Below, one piece after another: positions 1-6,893 of a stretch of DNA of 12,944 nucleotides. The stretch lies in contig JAUVIX010000066.1 of the NCBI GenBank assembly GCA_030592565.1, positions 1-12,944 of the forward strand, read 5' to 3'. The position numbers and the translations under genes are program-made. The DNA comes from Chlorobiota bacterium (GTDB lineage Bacteria; Bacteroidota; Bacteroidia; Bacteroidales; JAADJA01). The notes under the pieces were generated by a model. That model saw only the letters and a list, made by a program, of their open reading frames with translations, did not search any database and had not been told where the DNA came from. Numbering within the stretch: position 1 is the first letter of the stretch; each line of letters begins with the position of its first letter.

Positions 1-113
1 AATATTGTTAGAATCGACCTAGTCATCATTGATATGTATTCTATAACAAATGACAAATATATGGAAAGAATCGTTGCAATTGAATTTCAAATTAGAATCT
101 TATTTTCTTTCCT

Positions 114-121
114 TATCTTTG
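114..121 (+). promoter_or_regulatory. Bacteroidota-type -7 promoter element for the potassium channel gene
   Basis: TATCTTTG matches the TAnnTTTG -7 consensus of the primary sigma factor of Bacteroidota exactly. It lies 19 nt before the ATG at 141, so transcription would start around 127 and give a very short leader. No good -33 TTG is seen at the usual distance; TTAG at 92-95 is the nearest. The assignment rests on the -7 box and its position. Confidence 0.55.
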
Positions 122-140
122 CACAGTCAAAATTTAGTAA

Positions 141-1205
141 ATGGAAAGATTATCGGGTAACACAAGAGTCCTCATCGGTCTATCAATGATAGTCTTTATT
201 GTCGTTGTGGGTATTATAGGCTATATGGCCATTGAGGGTGATTCTATTCTGAATGCTCTTTATATGACTATCATCACAATCTCTACAGTTGGATTTGGCG
301 AGATTCACAGACTGTCTCAGAGTGGAAAGATATTTACTATGTTTCTGATTATTTTAAGTTTTACTACTTTTGCTTATGCCCTTACTGCATTGTCAGCACA
401 TTTTTTTGAAGGGCAATTACAGATTTTTTTAAAAGGCTATAAATCCAAAACTTTAAAAAAAATGCAAGATCATGTTGTTGTTTGCGGATTCGGGCGAAAC
501 GGCCGTCAGGTTATTGATGAGCTTGTGGCCCACGGTTATAAATATGTTGTGGTTGATAAAGCCACCGATTTGATTACCGAACATCCTGAATATTCAAGTT
601 ACTTCATTGAAGGTGATGCTACTATTGATGATGTTCTTATCAAGGCAAATATTAAAACGGCAAAATCACTGATAACATCTTTACCTGTTGATGCAGATAA
701 TTTGTATGTTGTGCTTACTGCACGTGCACTTAACCCAAATCTTAAAATTATAAGCCGCGGCTCAGGTGATATTGCTGAGAAAAAACTTCGTATGGCCGGT
801 GCTGACAGTGTTGTGATGCCTGAGAAGGTAGGAGGCTCCCATATGGCTGCCCTCGTTGCAAGTCCTGATGTTGTTGAGTTTCTAGATCATATTTCTGTTC
901 ATAGCGATGACCCGACAATTCTTGATGAGATAGTCTGCAAAGACCTTCCTGATAACGCAAAGCGAAAAACTATTTACGAGATTGGAATACACCGAAAAAC
1001 AGGAGCAAATATAATCGGGTTTAAAGCACCTGATGGCCACTATGTGCTTAATCCCGGACCGGACACAAAAGTGTCGCATGGCTCAAAGCTATTCGTCCTT
1101 GGAACTCCTGAACAGATAAGCAAAATGAGACAATTGTTAAGAGAAGAGATGGATGGTGATAATAAAAAGGATGAACTTGATCATAAGAAAACTTCATTAG
1201 GGTAA
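141..1205 (+). CDS. Two-TM potassium channel with TrkA-N/TrkA-C (RCK) regulatory domain
   Basis: This is a 354-residue inner-membrane ion channel subunit, expected to work as a tetramer passing K+. Two hydrophobic helices at about 10-30 and 65-87 flank a pore loop whose filter reads TISTVGFGE (46-54), a variant of the TVGYGD potassium signature with F for Y and E for D. After a short linker comes an RCK/TrkA-N Rossmann domain from about 110. Its dinucleotide-binding glycine motif is CGFGRNG (115-121), with an acidic residue at D139 ending the second strand. The last 100 residues look like a TrkA-C ligand-binding domain, followed by a charged tail rich in K, D and E. The architecture is that of MthK/Kch-type channels gated by nucleotide or ions; which ligand acts here cannot be read. 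The ATG at 141 fits the -7 box at 114-121. The next gene is convergent, so this one is probably monocistronic. Confidence 0.93.
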   Translation: MERLSGNTRVLIGLSMIVFIVVVGIIGYMAIEGDSILNALYMTIITISTVGFGEIHRLSQSGKIFTMFLIILSFTTFAYALTALSAHFFEGQLQIFLKGYKSKTLKKMQDHVVVCGFGRNGRQVIDELVAHGYKYVVVDKATDLITEHPEYSSYFIEGDATIDDVLIKANIKTAKSLITSLPVDADNLYVVLTARALNPNLKIISRGSGDIAEKKLRMAGADSVVMPEKVGGSHMAALVASPDVVEFLDHISVHSDDPTILDEIVCKDLPDNAKRKTIYEIGIHRKTGANIIGFKAPDGHYVLNPGPDTKVSHGSKLFVLGTPEQISKMRQLLREEMDGDNKKDELDHKKTSLG

Positions 1206-1233
1206 TTGTAAAATATTTTCTTAGCCCGCATGT

Positions 1234-1249
1234 CGCCGTAGCTACAGCG
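1234..1249. repeat. Near-perfect 16-bp palindrome
   Basis: CGCCGTAG followed directly by CTACAGCG forms a 16-bp palindrome with one mismatched pair (C with A). It lies 29 bp after the stop of the potassium channel gene and is more GC-rich than its surroundings. It may be part of a dispersed intergenic repeat or assist termination; no T-run follows it. The function is unknown. Confidence 0.45.
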
Positions 1250-1309
1250 GAGGAGCAAGGGATGAAATAATAATAATTCTTAACACATTATATCCGGTTG
1301 AAATATTGC

Positions 1310-1423
1310 GTACCTAACGGCACTTGCGTTCGATCTATTTATATTTTCTACCGTTATGTAGTCCCTATCGGGACTTCTTTATAAACGTACAAATTTATCG
1401 CACATTTATGTTGTCCCTTAACG
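1310..1423. repeat. Three spaced degenerate copies of a GTCCCTA(A/T)CGGGAC-type motif, one forming a hairpin
   Basis: The copies are GTACCTAACGGCAC at 1310-1323, GTCCCTATCGGGAC at 1361-1374 and GTCCCTTAACG at 1413-1423, at steps of 51 and 52 bp. Copies two and three are each preceded by TTATGT plus one base, which supports a degenerate tandem unit of about 52 bp. The middle copy gives a stem AGTCCC (1360-1365) / GGGACT (1370-1375) with a TATC loop followed by TTCTTTAT, so it could also be a weak terminator for the potassium channel transcript. Similar short palindromes are common as dispersed intergenic repeats in Bacteroidota (inference from memory, not searched). Apart from this array and the palindrome at 1234-1249, nothing is seen in the gap 1206-1439. 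Confidence 0.5.
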
Positions 1424-1439
1424 AAAGCAGAAGACTCCT

Positions 1440-2399
1440 CTACTTCCTTAACTTTATTTTCTGATCGGGATAAAGTATTGCATTTTTGGGCAGACTATTG
1501 TATTTACACAATTTTTTGAGTCTTACGGCATATTTTTCTGAAATATCATAGAGATTTTCTCCAGCCTGAACAGTATGATATGCATCTTTCCCCTTGTTCT
1601 TTTTCTTTTCCAGATAAATAATCTGTCCCTCTTTTATCGTATCTTTCTTCGTTAGAAAATTATATTTGGCTACCTGATATTTATAGATGTTGAATTCTTT
1701 GGCTATTGCATAAGAATTATCTCCTGTTTTTGCAAAAATGAATTTAACATCGTTATTGGAATATACTCTTCTGCCTGTGGGAGTTATCATTTCAAATTTG
1801 GCACTTTCAGGTGTTATATCATTTTTAGGCTTTACATTTTTAGCAAGTTTTGTTCTGTCAATCTTATAAAGTTTGTCATATTCAAACAAGCCATTATCCT
1901 CAATTATCTTTATCAGAAGTTGTGGATATTTTGGATTGGTAGCATATCCTGCCTTTTTCAGCCCGTTTGCCCAGCCTTTGTAATCTGTTATATCCAATTC
2001 AAATAGAAACTCATATCTTCCTCGCGTCGAAAGGAATTTTGAGTGATCCTTATATGATGTAAAAGGGTCTTTATATTTCCTGAAACATTCGTTTTCTTCA
2101 TCATCATCCATATGGAAAGTCTTGCCTGTCCATCCTTTATGACATTTAATTCCAAAATGATTATTGGCCTTTGTTGCCAACCTGCTGTTCCCGTTCCCCG
2201 ATTCAAGAATTCCCTGTGCAAGTGTAATGCTCGCAGGAATATCGTACTTATTCATCTCATTAATAGCAATCTCCTCATATTTCTCTATGTATTCCGACCT
2301 TGATATTCGTTTTTCGGAGTTTTGAGAAAGCACATCCTTAGCAGCTCCTGCGTAAAACAAAAAGATAATAAGAGTGGATATATAAATCTTCATTTTCAT
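1440..2399 (-). CDS. Secreted glucosaminidase (GH73-type) with two LysM domains
   Basis: This is a 319-residue peptidoglycan hydrolase of the mannosyl-glycoprotein endo-beta-N-acetylglucosaminidase family. An N-terminal signal sequence (hydrophobic residues about 5-20, basic start MKMK) sends it out of the cytoplasm. The catalytic domain spans about 35-178 and shows the family landmarks ILESGNGNSRLA (64-75, with E66 the probable general acid), NNHFGIKC (79-86), FRKY (106-109), and YATNPKYPQLLIKIIE (152-167). Two LysM peptidoglycan-binding repeats follow, a diverged one at about 219-265 and a clear one at about 272-318 (YHTVQAGENLYDISEKY). This order matches the Bacteroidota FlgJ-like glucosaminidase-LysM proteins used in cell-wall remodelling. 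It reads convergently to the potassium channel gene and lies downstream of the epimerase on the same strand, but a 281-bp repeat-bearing gap argues against one operon. Confidence 0.93.
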   Translation of the reverse strand: MKMKIYISTLIIFLFYAGAAKDVLSQNSEKRISRSEYIEKYEEIAINEMNKYDIPASITLAQGILESGNGNSRLATKANNHFGIKCHKGWTGKTFHMDDDEENECFRKYKDPFTSYKDHSKFLSTRGRYEFLFELDITDYKGWANGLKKAGYATNPKYPQLLIKIIEDNGLFEYDKLYKIDRTKLAKNVKPKNDITPESAKFEMITPTGRRVYSNNDVKFIFAKTGDNSYAIAKEFNIYKYQVAKYNFLTKKDTIKEGQIIYLEKKKNKGKDAYHTVQAGENLYDISEKYAVRLKKLCKYNSLPKNAILYPDQKIKLRK

Positions 2400-2507
2400 C
2401 GATTATCAACGTTCTGCAAAGGTCGTATATTGTCAACAGGTAAAAGTGTCAACACATAATTGTTATTCACATTAGGGTGTTAATTTGTTTAAATTTTATG
2501 ACCTGTC

Positions 2508-2612
2508 GGGCTTTCAGCCCTTCCGTATTACTTTGCTTTAAGCACAGGACTTTGCTGCGCTTCGTCCTGTGTTAGCACCTGTCATCCCTCCGGGATTATA
2601 GGGTAATACCCT
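2508..2612. repeat. Cluster of four small hairpins (REP-like intergenic element)
   Basis: Four perfect inverted repeats stand in a row. They are GGGCT/AGCCC (2508-2512/2516-2520), CACAGGAC/GTCCTGTG (2543-2550/2564-2571), ATCCC/GGGAT (2584-2588/2592-2596) and AGGGT/ACCCT (2600-2604/2608-2612). Three have 3-nt loops and the second has a 13-nt loop. The block is more GC-rich than both neighbours and sits between the glucosaminidase start (2399) and the epimerase stop (2681). It could end the epimerase transcript on the minus strand, but no clean T-run follows any stem, so a dispersed REP-like repeat is the better reading. Nothing else is recognised in the gap 2400-2680. Confidence 0.6.
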
Positions 2613-2680
2613 CTTATTCATTCCTTATGTTGACGCTAATACGAAATTTCGGGATTGCTACTTTTGTGTTAAGGGGAAAT

Positions 2681-3823
2681 TTACTTAATGCCGAATTTAT
2701 AAACTGTTGTCTGAGTGTAATTTTCTCCCGGCTTTAATATTACATTAGGGAATTCAGGATGATTTGGTGAGTCAGGGAAATGTTGAGTTTCGAGGCATAA
2801 CCCAAAATGTATATTATACACAATTCCTTTCTTGCCTGTAATACTCCCGTCAAGGAAATTGCCTGAATAAAATTGCATCCCCGGCTCATTTGTAGAGACA
2901 TACATGAGCCTACCTGATACTGAGTCAAAAAGTTCAGCCACTTTTGCAACTTGATTATTGTTATTCAAAACATAATTGTGGTCATATCCACCTTCCACAT
3001 CATTTATTCTGCTTCCAACGGTTACCGACTTTCTAAAATCCATTGGTGAACCGGTTACATCTCTGAGCTCACCAGTCGGAATTAAGTTCTCATCAACAAC
3101 GGTATATTTATCCGCATCAATAAACAAAGCCTGGCCCAGGATATCCCTTCCCGAAGTCCCGGCAAGATTGAAATAGCTGTGGTGTGTAAGATTAATTGGT
3201 GTCGGCTTATCGGTTGTTGCCAGATAATTTATTTTCAATTCATTTTCATTGGATAAAGTATAAGTCACGTAAATATCCAGATTCCCAGGATATCCCTCCT
3301 CATTGTCTTTTGAAAGATAGTGCAGTTTAATACCAACGCCATCCATTGTTTCAAATTTTTCTGCATCCCAGACAACCTTATCGAATCCCTTTATTCCACC
3401 GTGCAAAGAGTTTGGCCCATTGTTAATTGCAAGTGAATACTTTTCACCGTCAATTGTGAAGGTGCCCTTTGCAATCCTGTTTCCGTAACGGCCAACAATA
3501 GCCCCGAAATAAGGAGTCTCTTTCAGATACCCATCCAGATTATCATACCCGAGAACCACATCATCAAATTTCCCGTTTATATCCGGTGCTAATATTGAGG
3601 TAACGATTCCGCCGTAATTAGTAATTTTAACTACCATACCGTTTTCATTTTTCAGGATAAACAGAAAAACCTCTTTGCTGTCAACTTTTCCGAATGGCTC
3701 TTTCTTGATGCTCATAGATGATTCTTTTTCTTTTGTTTTACTTTCCGAATTCTGTCCGTTGTTACAAGAGGATGCGAAAATTCCGGTTATCAGGATAAGA
3801 TAAATGATACGTTTCATATACAT
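2681..3823 (-). CDS. galM: Aldose 1-epimerase (galactose mutarotase), predicted lipoprotein
   Basis: This 380-residue enzyme interconverts alpha and beta anomers of free aldoses such as galactose and glucose. The beta-sandwich mutarotase family landmarks are all present: GRYGNRIAKG (111-120) with R116, NSLHGG (138-143) with H141, THHSYFNLAG (213-222) with H215, GGYDHNYVL (278-286) with D281, and the C-terminal GLCLETQHFPDSPNHP (341-356) with E345 as the expected catalytic base. H141 and H215 correspond to the family's catalytic histidines. The N-terminus has a hydrophobic stretch ending in ASSC (C20), a good lipobox, so the protein is probably anchored outside the cytoplasm, as many Bacteroidota mutarotases are. 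A start two codons later (MKRIIY, at 3817) is equally plausible. A TAnnTTTG promoter lies just upstream. No other sugar-catabolism gene is adjacent, so the symbol reflects the family rather than proven physiology. Confidence 0.94.
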   Translation of the reverse strand: MYMKRIIYLILITGIFASSCNNGQNSESKTKEKESSMSIKKEPFGKVDSKEVFLFILKNENGMVVKITNYGGIVTSILAPDINGKFDDVVLGYDNLDGYLKETPYFGAIVGRYGNRIAKGTFTIDGEKYSLAINNGPNSLHGGIKGFDKVVWDAEKFETMDGVGIKLHYLSKDNEEGYPGNLDIYVTYTLSNENELKINYLATTDKPTPINLTHHSYFNLAGTSGRDILGQALFIDADKYTVVDENLIPTGELRDVTGSPMDFRKSVTVGSRINDVEGGYDHNYVLNNNNQVAKVAELFDSVSGRLMYVSTNEPGMQFYSGNFLDGSITGKKGIVYNIHFGLCLETQHFPDSPNHPEFPNVILKPGENYTQTTVYKFGIK

Positions 3824-3837
3824 AAAATTATAAGCTA

Positions 3838-3845
3838 CAAATGTA
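3838..3845 (-). promoter_or_regulatory. Bacteroidota-type -7 element for the aldose 1-epimerase gene
   Basis: Read on the minus strand this is TACATTTG, an exact TAnnTTTG match. It ends 14 nt before the first ATG (3823) and 20 nt before the alternative ATG (3817). No TTG/TTTG -33 element is seen at the usual distance. It indicates that the epimerase is transcribed separately from the DoxX gene, whose terminator lies immediately upstream. Confidence 0.5.
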
Positions 3846-3886
3846 TATAAATTTTGTATATTTATTCAGCCGGAGATAAAAATAAA

Positions 3887-3916
3887 AACCCGCCACAAAT
3901 TCACAAGTGGCGGGTT
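3887..3916 (-). terminator. Rho-independent terminator of the DoxX gene
   Basis: A perfect 10-bp GC-rich stem, AACCCGCCAC (3887-3896) with GTGGCGGGTT (3907-3916), encloses a 10-nt loop. On the minus strand it is followed by TTTTATTTTTAT, the U-rich tail expected of an intrinsic terminator. It lies 13 bp past the DoxX stop codon. Confidence 0.9.
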
Positions 3917-3929
3917 AGCAAAATATAAT

Positions 3930-4379
3930 TTAGTTTGCTGTTCGTTTTTTAATCAATCCATACAGGCTAATTTTACCGCCATCATATACGAATAGGGTAA
4001 ATAGCATTATCAAATAATACAAGGGGATTTCAAATCCGTTATCTCCTGCTTCAAATCCATTGAGAAGGTGAACAGAGAAAATGGCCACGAGCATTACAAT
4101 CATTAACGGAATAGTAATGATTCTTGTTCCAAAACCCAAAAGAAGAAGAACGGCTCCACCAACTTCCGTTGAAGCTGCAAGGTAAGCGTTAAGAGCCGGA
4201 AAAGGAAGTCCCATTTCGCCAAACCAGCTTATTATATCGTCCATATTTCGCCATTTCATCATTCCAGGATTAAAAAAACCGTAAGCAAGAACCAATCGCA
4301 TTAGCAATAATGGAATATCTTTCAAAATATTTAATTTATCAGAAAACCTGTCGCAAACTTGTGTCATCATACATTTCAT
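3930..4379 (-). CDS. DoxX family integral membrane protein
   Basis: This 149-residue protein has about four hydrophobic membrane segments (about 21-40, 66-83, 86-107 and 118-132). It shows the DoxX-family pattern: RLVLAYGFFNPGMMKW (28-43), the loop SWFGEMGLPFPALNAYLAAS (51-70), TEVGGAVLLLLGFGTR (71-86), PLMIVMLVAIFSVH (91-104) and a terminal GKISL. DoxX proteins are named after a subunit of archaeal thiosulfate:quinone oxidoreductase, and bacterial homologues have been linked to redox or thiol stress, but the role here cannot be deduced. Starts at M4 or M5 are possible because the opening MKCMM is unusual. The gene is divergent from argS across 137 bp and ends at a strong intrinsic terminator, so it is probably monocistronic. 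No exact TAnnTTTG box is seen upstream; TAGTATTTG with a 3-nt spacer is the nearest. Confidence 0.87.
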   Translation of the reverse strand: MKCMMTQVCDRFSDKLNILKDIPLLLMRLVLAYGFFNPGMMKWRNMDDIISWFGEMGLPFPALNAYLAASTEVGGAVLLLLGFGTRIITIPLMIVMLVAIFSVHLLNGFEAGDNGFEIPLYYLIMLFTLFVYDGGKISLYGLIKKRTAN

Positions 4380-4491
4380 AGTAATAAATTTTAGAGTTAA
4401 ATATTAATTTCAAATACTAAGTCGTTGATAGTTTTAAAAACTTACAGAAACATATTGCAAAAGTTAAATTAGGTCGAATGTTATTTTACAT

Positions 4492-4499
4492 TAATTTTG
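4492..4499 (+). promoter_or_regulatory. Bacteroidota-type -7 promoter element that decides the argS start
   Basis: TAATTTTG is an exact TAnnTTTG match. Transcription would begin near 4505, which is downstream of the ATG at 4478 and about 12 nt upstream of the ATG at 4517. The longest open frame (from 4478) therefore cannot be the translated one if this promoter is used. TTAG at 4469-4472, 19 bp upstream, is a weak -33 candidate. Confidence 0.6.
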
Positions 4500-4516
4500 C
4501 ATCAAATATTTTTGGG

Positions 4517-6307
4517 ATGGTTGAGAAATTAATTGCACAAAAAGCAGCAGAAGCAGTAAATAGTCTGTTCGGGCAGGAGATTGGTCCCGAAACTTTGCAG
4601 ATAGAAAAAACAAATCCGGAATTCGAGGGTGATTACACACTTGTTGTCTTTCCACTTTCACGGATATCAAAAAAATCGCCACCTGATACGGCCGATATAA
4701 TAGGAAAATATCTTGTGGCTAATGTTGAAGAGATAGATGCTTATTATGTTGTTAAAGGATTTCTGAATCTGGAATTGAGGGAAAACTTTTGGATAGATTT
4801 TTTTCTGACAAATTATCATAATGATAATTTTGGGTTTTCCGGTTCAAACGGCTCAAATACATATGTTATTGAATATTCCTCTCCCAATACAAATAAGCCA
4901 CTTCATCTCGGACATGTAAGGAATAACCTTATAGGATATTCTTTATCACAAATCTTAAAAGCCAATGGAAGAAAGGTTATGAAAATTAATCTTGTTAACG
5001 ATCGTGGTATTCATATTTGCAAATCAATGCTTGCCTGGCAAAAATGGGGAGATGGTAAAACTCCTGAGTTTTCGGGGCTTAAGGGTGACCACCTGATTGG
5101 GAAATATTATGTATTATTTGATAAGAAGCATAAGGAGCAGATAGAGGAGATGGTGCACAGAGGTTATACCGAAGATGATGCTGCAAAAAATACTCCTTTA
5201 ATGCTCGAAGCACAAGAGATGCTACAAAAATGGGAGGAATCTGATGAGGATGTTATGGCTATATGGAAATTGATGAACTCCTGGGCTTATGACGGATTTG
5301 AAAAGACATATAAAAGACTTGGTGTGGATTTCGATATGGTCAATTATGAATCATCAACATATTTACAAGGAAAGGAAATTATTGAAGAAGGCTTAGAGAA
5401 AGGCGTCTTTTATAGAAAAAATGATGGCTCGGTTTGGGTTGACCTCACAGATGATGGCCTTGATGAGAAACTGTTGCTTCGTAAGGATGGAACCTCGGTT
5501 TACATAACTCAGGATATAGGAACAGCACAAAGGCGCTGGGATGAGTTCCATCCTGAAAAGTTTATTTACGTTGTTGGTAATGAGCAGATTTATCATTTTG
5601 ATGTTTTAAAGAAAGTGTTGAAAAAACTTGGCAGAGAGTGGCACGACAGGGTTTATCATCTTTCATACGGGATGGTTGAATTGCCTCACGGTCGAATGAA
5701 ATCCCGCGAGGGAACAGTGGTTGATGCAGATGAACTTATGGATGAAATGTATGAAACAGCTCGCAAAACAACTGAAGAGCTTGGTAAAACACGTGACTTT
5801 GATGAGGGTCAGAGAAATGAGCTTTACAATATTGTCAGCCTGGGAGCATTAAAATATTATATGCTTAAGGTTGATCCCAAAAAGAATATGCTCTTTAATC
5901 CAGAGGAGTCAATTGATTTTAACGGAAATACCGGCCCCTTTATCCAATATACTTTTGCCCGGATACAGTCAATTTTTCGCAAGGCAGAAAAAACTCCCGC
6001 TGAGTTTCAAAAGGAGTTGAATATTAGCAGTATTAAACTAACGAAGGTTGAGAAAAATTTACTGAAGATGCTATATGAATTTCCACAGGTTTTACATCAG
6101 GCAGATGATAATTTAAGTCCGGCACAAATTGCAAATTACTGTTATGAACTTACAAAAGAGTACAACCATTATTATCAGGATACTCCAATTTTACAAAGAG
6201 TTGAACCGGAAATTGCGAATTTCAGAGTACTACTAAGCTTTTTCGTTGGAAACATTATTAAGAACGCAATGACGCTTCTTGGCATTGACGTTCCTGAAAA
6301 GATGTAG
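4517..6307 (+). CDS. argS: Arginyl-tRNA synthetase
   Basis: This class I cytosolic enzyme charges tRNA-Arg with arginine. The frame is open from 4478, but the start at 4517 (596 residues, MVEKLIAQKA) is preferred for two reasons: a -7 promoter box lies between the two ATGs, and the ArgS N-terminal Add-1 domain normally begins with this kind of helix. Landmarks, numbered from 4517, are the Add-1 tRNA D-loop domain (about 1-105); the HIGH-type signature in SSPNTNKPLHLGHVRNN (about 121-137); the KMSKS-region counterpart GRMKSREGT, which is less like KMSKS than in most bacterial synthetases but usual for many ArgS; and a helical DALR anticodon-binding domain covering roughly the last 130 residues. 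The typical C-terminal M is present (VPEKM). It has no obvious operon partner: a repeat-rich gap follows it. Confidence 0.97.
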   Translation: MVEKLIAQKAAEAVNSLFGQEIGPETLQIEKTNPEFEGDYTLVVFPLSRISKKSPPDTADIIGKYLVANVEEIDAYYVVKGFLNLELRENFWIDFFLTNYHNDNFGFSGSNGSNTYVIEYSSPNTNKPLHLGHVRNNLIGYSLSQILKANGRKVMKINLVNDRGIHICKSMLAWQKWGDGKTPEFSGLKGDHLIGKYYVLFDKKHKEQIEEMVHRGYTEDDAAKNTPLMLEAQEMLQKWEESDEDVMAIWKLMNSWAYDGFEKTYKRLGVDFDMVNYESSTYLQGKEIIEEGLEKGVFYRKNDGSVWVDLTDDGLDEKLLLRKDGTSVYITQDIGTAQRRWDEFHPEKFIYVVGNEQIYHFDVLKKVLKKLGREWHDRVYHLSYGMVELPHGRMKSREGTVVDADELMDEMYETARKTTEELGKTRDFDEGQRNELYNIVSLGALKYYMLKVDPKKNMLFNPEESIDFNGNTGPFIQYTFARIQSIFRKAEKTPAEFQKELNISSIKLTKVEKNLLKMLYEFPQVLHQADDNLSPAQIANYCYELTKEYNHYYQDTPILQRVEPEIANFRVLLSFFVGNIIKNAMTLLGIDVPEKM

Positions 6308-6536
6308 TTAATTCTCCTGATGACTTATGATTGATGTCCTCCAAAACCTTCATACTCACCATTGTCAGCAAACTATGCACACACCAATAAGGAAAACAAC
6401 CCCGTATATACACATTGGCGTCAACCTAAGGCATCCAAATTTTCTATCAATTGTATTAACACTGGAGTTTCAGGCTTCATATAAGTAAAGATAATCAATT
6501 ACCTTTAAAAAGCTTTTTGTGTTTTTGGGTGGATTC
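6308..6536. other. Non-coding gap after argS
   Basis: I find no gene in this 229-bp stretch. Short frames on both strands are interrupted often. The only structured piece is AAAAAGCTTTTT at 6507-6518, a 12-bp palindrome without loop or GC-rich stem, which is not a convincing terminator. No intrinsic terminator for argS was found. Confidence 0.5.
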
Positions 6537-6765
6537 AACACACCCCCGCTTACACACAAGGCACTTTCACCCCCTCTCGGCTTACCTACTGGCTACCCCA
6601 CAGAGGGGAGTATAGCCTGTCAGATTTCGTAACTGTATCCGAAAAGGATGTGCCCCCATTGCTCCCCTCTGCACGTTGGATTTTAGCGCAAGACGAGAGG
6701 GGGTGTGCCAGTCAGTGCGCCGGAGGGCTTGCCTGCAAAAGCTTCAGCGTAGGTGGGGGTGTGTT
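6537..6765. mobile_element. MITE-like 229-bp element of nested inverted repeats flanked by ATTC direct repeats
   Basis: Perfect terminal inverted repeats AACACACCCCC (6537-6547) and GGGGGTGTGTT (6755-6765) bound the block. Inside them are a second perfect 11-bp pair, ACCCCCTCTCG (6569-6579) / CGAGAGGGGGT (6694-6704), a third 10-bp pair, CAGAGGGGAG (6601-6610) / CTCCCCTCTG (6662-6671), and an inner 4-bp stem ATCC/GGAT (6637-6640/6646-6649). The sequence ATTC directly precedes (6533-6536) and directly follows (6766-6769) the block, as a 4-bp target duplication would. No transposase is encoded. It is much more GC-rich than its surroundings. A non-autonomous transposable element is the best reading; a large structured RNA or DNA hairpin is the alternative. 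From 6770 to 6893 nothing else is recognised. Confidence 0.6.
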
Positions 6766-6893
6766 ATTCCCGCCTGTAAGTAACTCTCAGTCTCTAATTT
6801 TTCACAAAAGTAAGTCATCCCTATTGAAAAAAAATTCAAAGCTATCAGAAAATATATCATTCTCTCCATCAAATTAACCTGACCCATTTTTTA

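Noticed and set aside
1310..1423. CRISPR array
   Set aside because: Only three decayed copies of a 14-bp motif, with no conserved repeat of 25-45 bp and no cas genes.
2400..2460. TTGACA-17 bp-TATACG sigma70-like pair upstream of the glucosaminidase on the minus strand
   Set aside because: The E. coli-style -35/-10 consensus does not describe Bacteroidota primary promoters, so the match is probably chance; no exact TAnnTTTG box was found there either.
6421..6480. 19-codon minus-strand frame (MKPETPVLIQLIENLDALG) as a possible transposase remnant
   Set aside because: Too short and not recognisably similar to any transposase end; a stop precedes it closely in frame.
6650..6877. 75-codon open frame on the plus strand
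   Set aside because: It runs through the inverted-repeat element and its AT-rich flank; the translation resembles no family and begins inside the loop of the palindrome.
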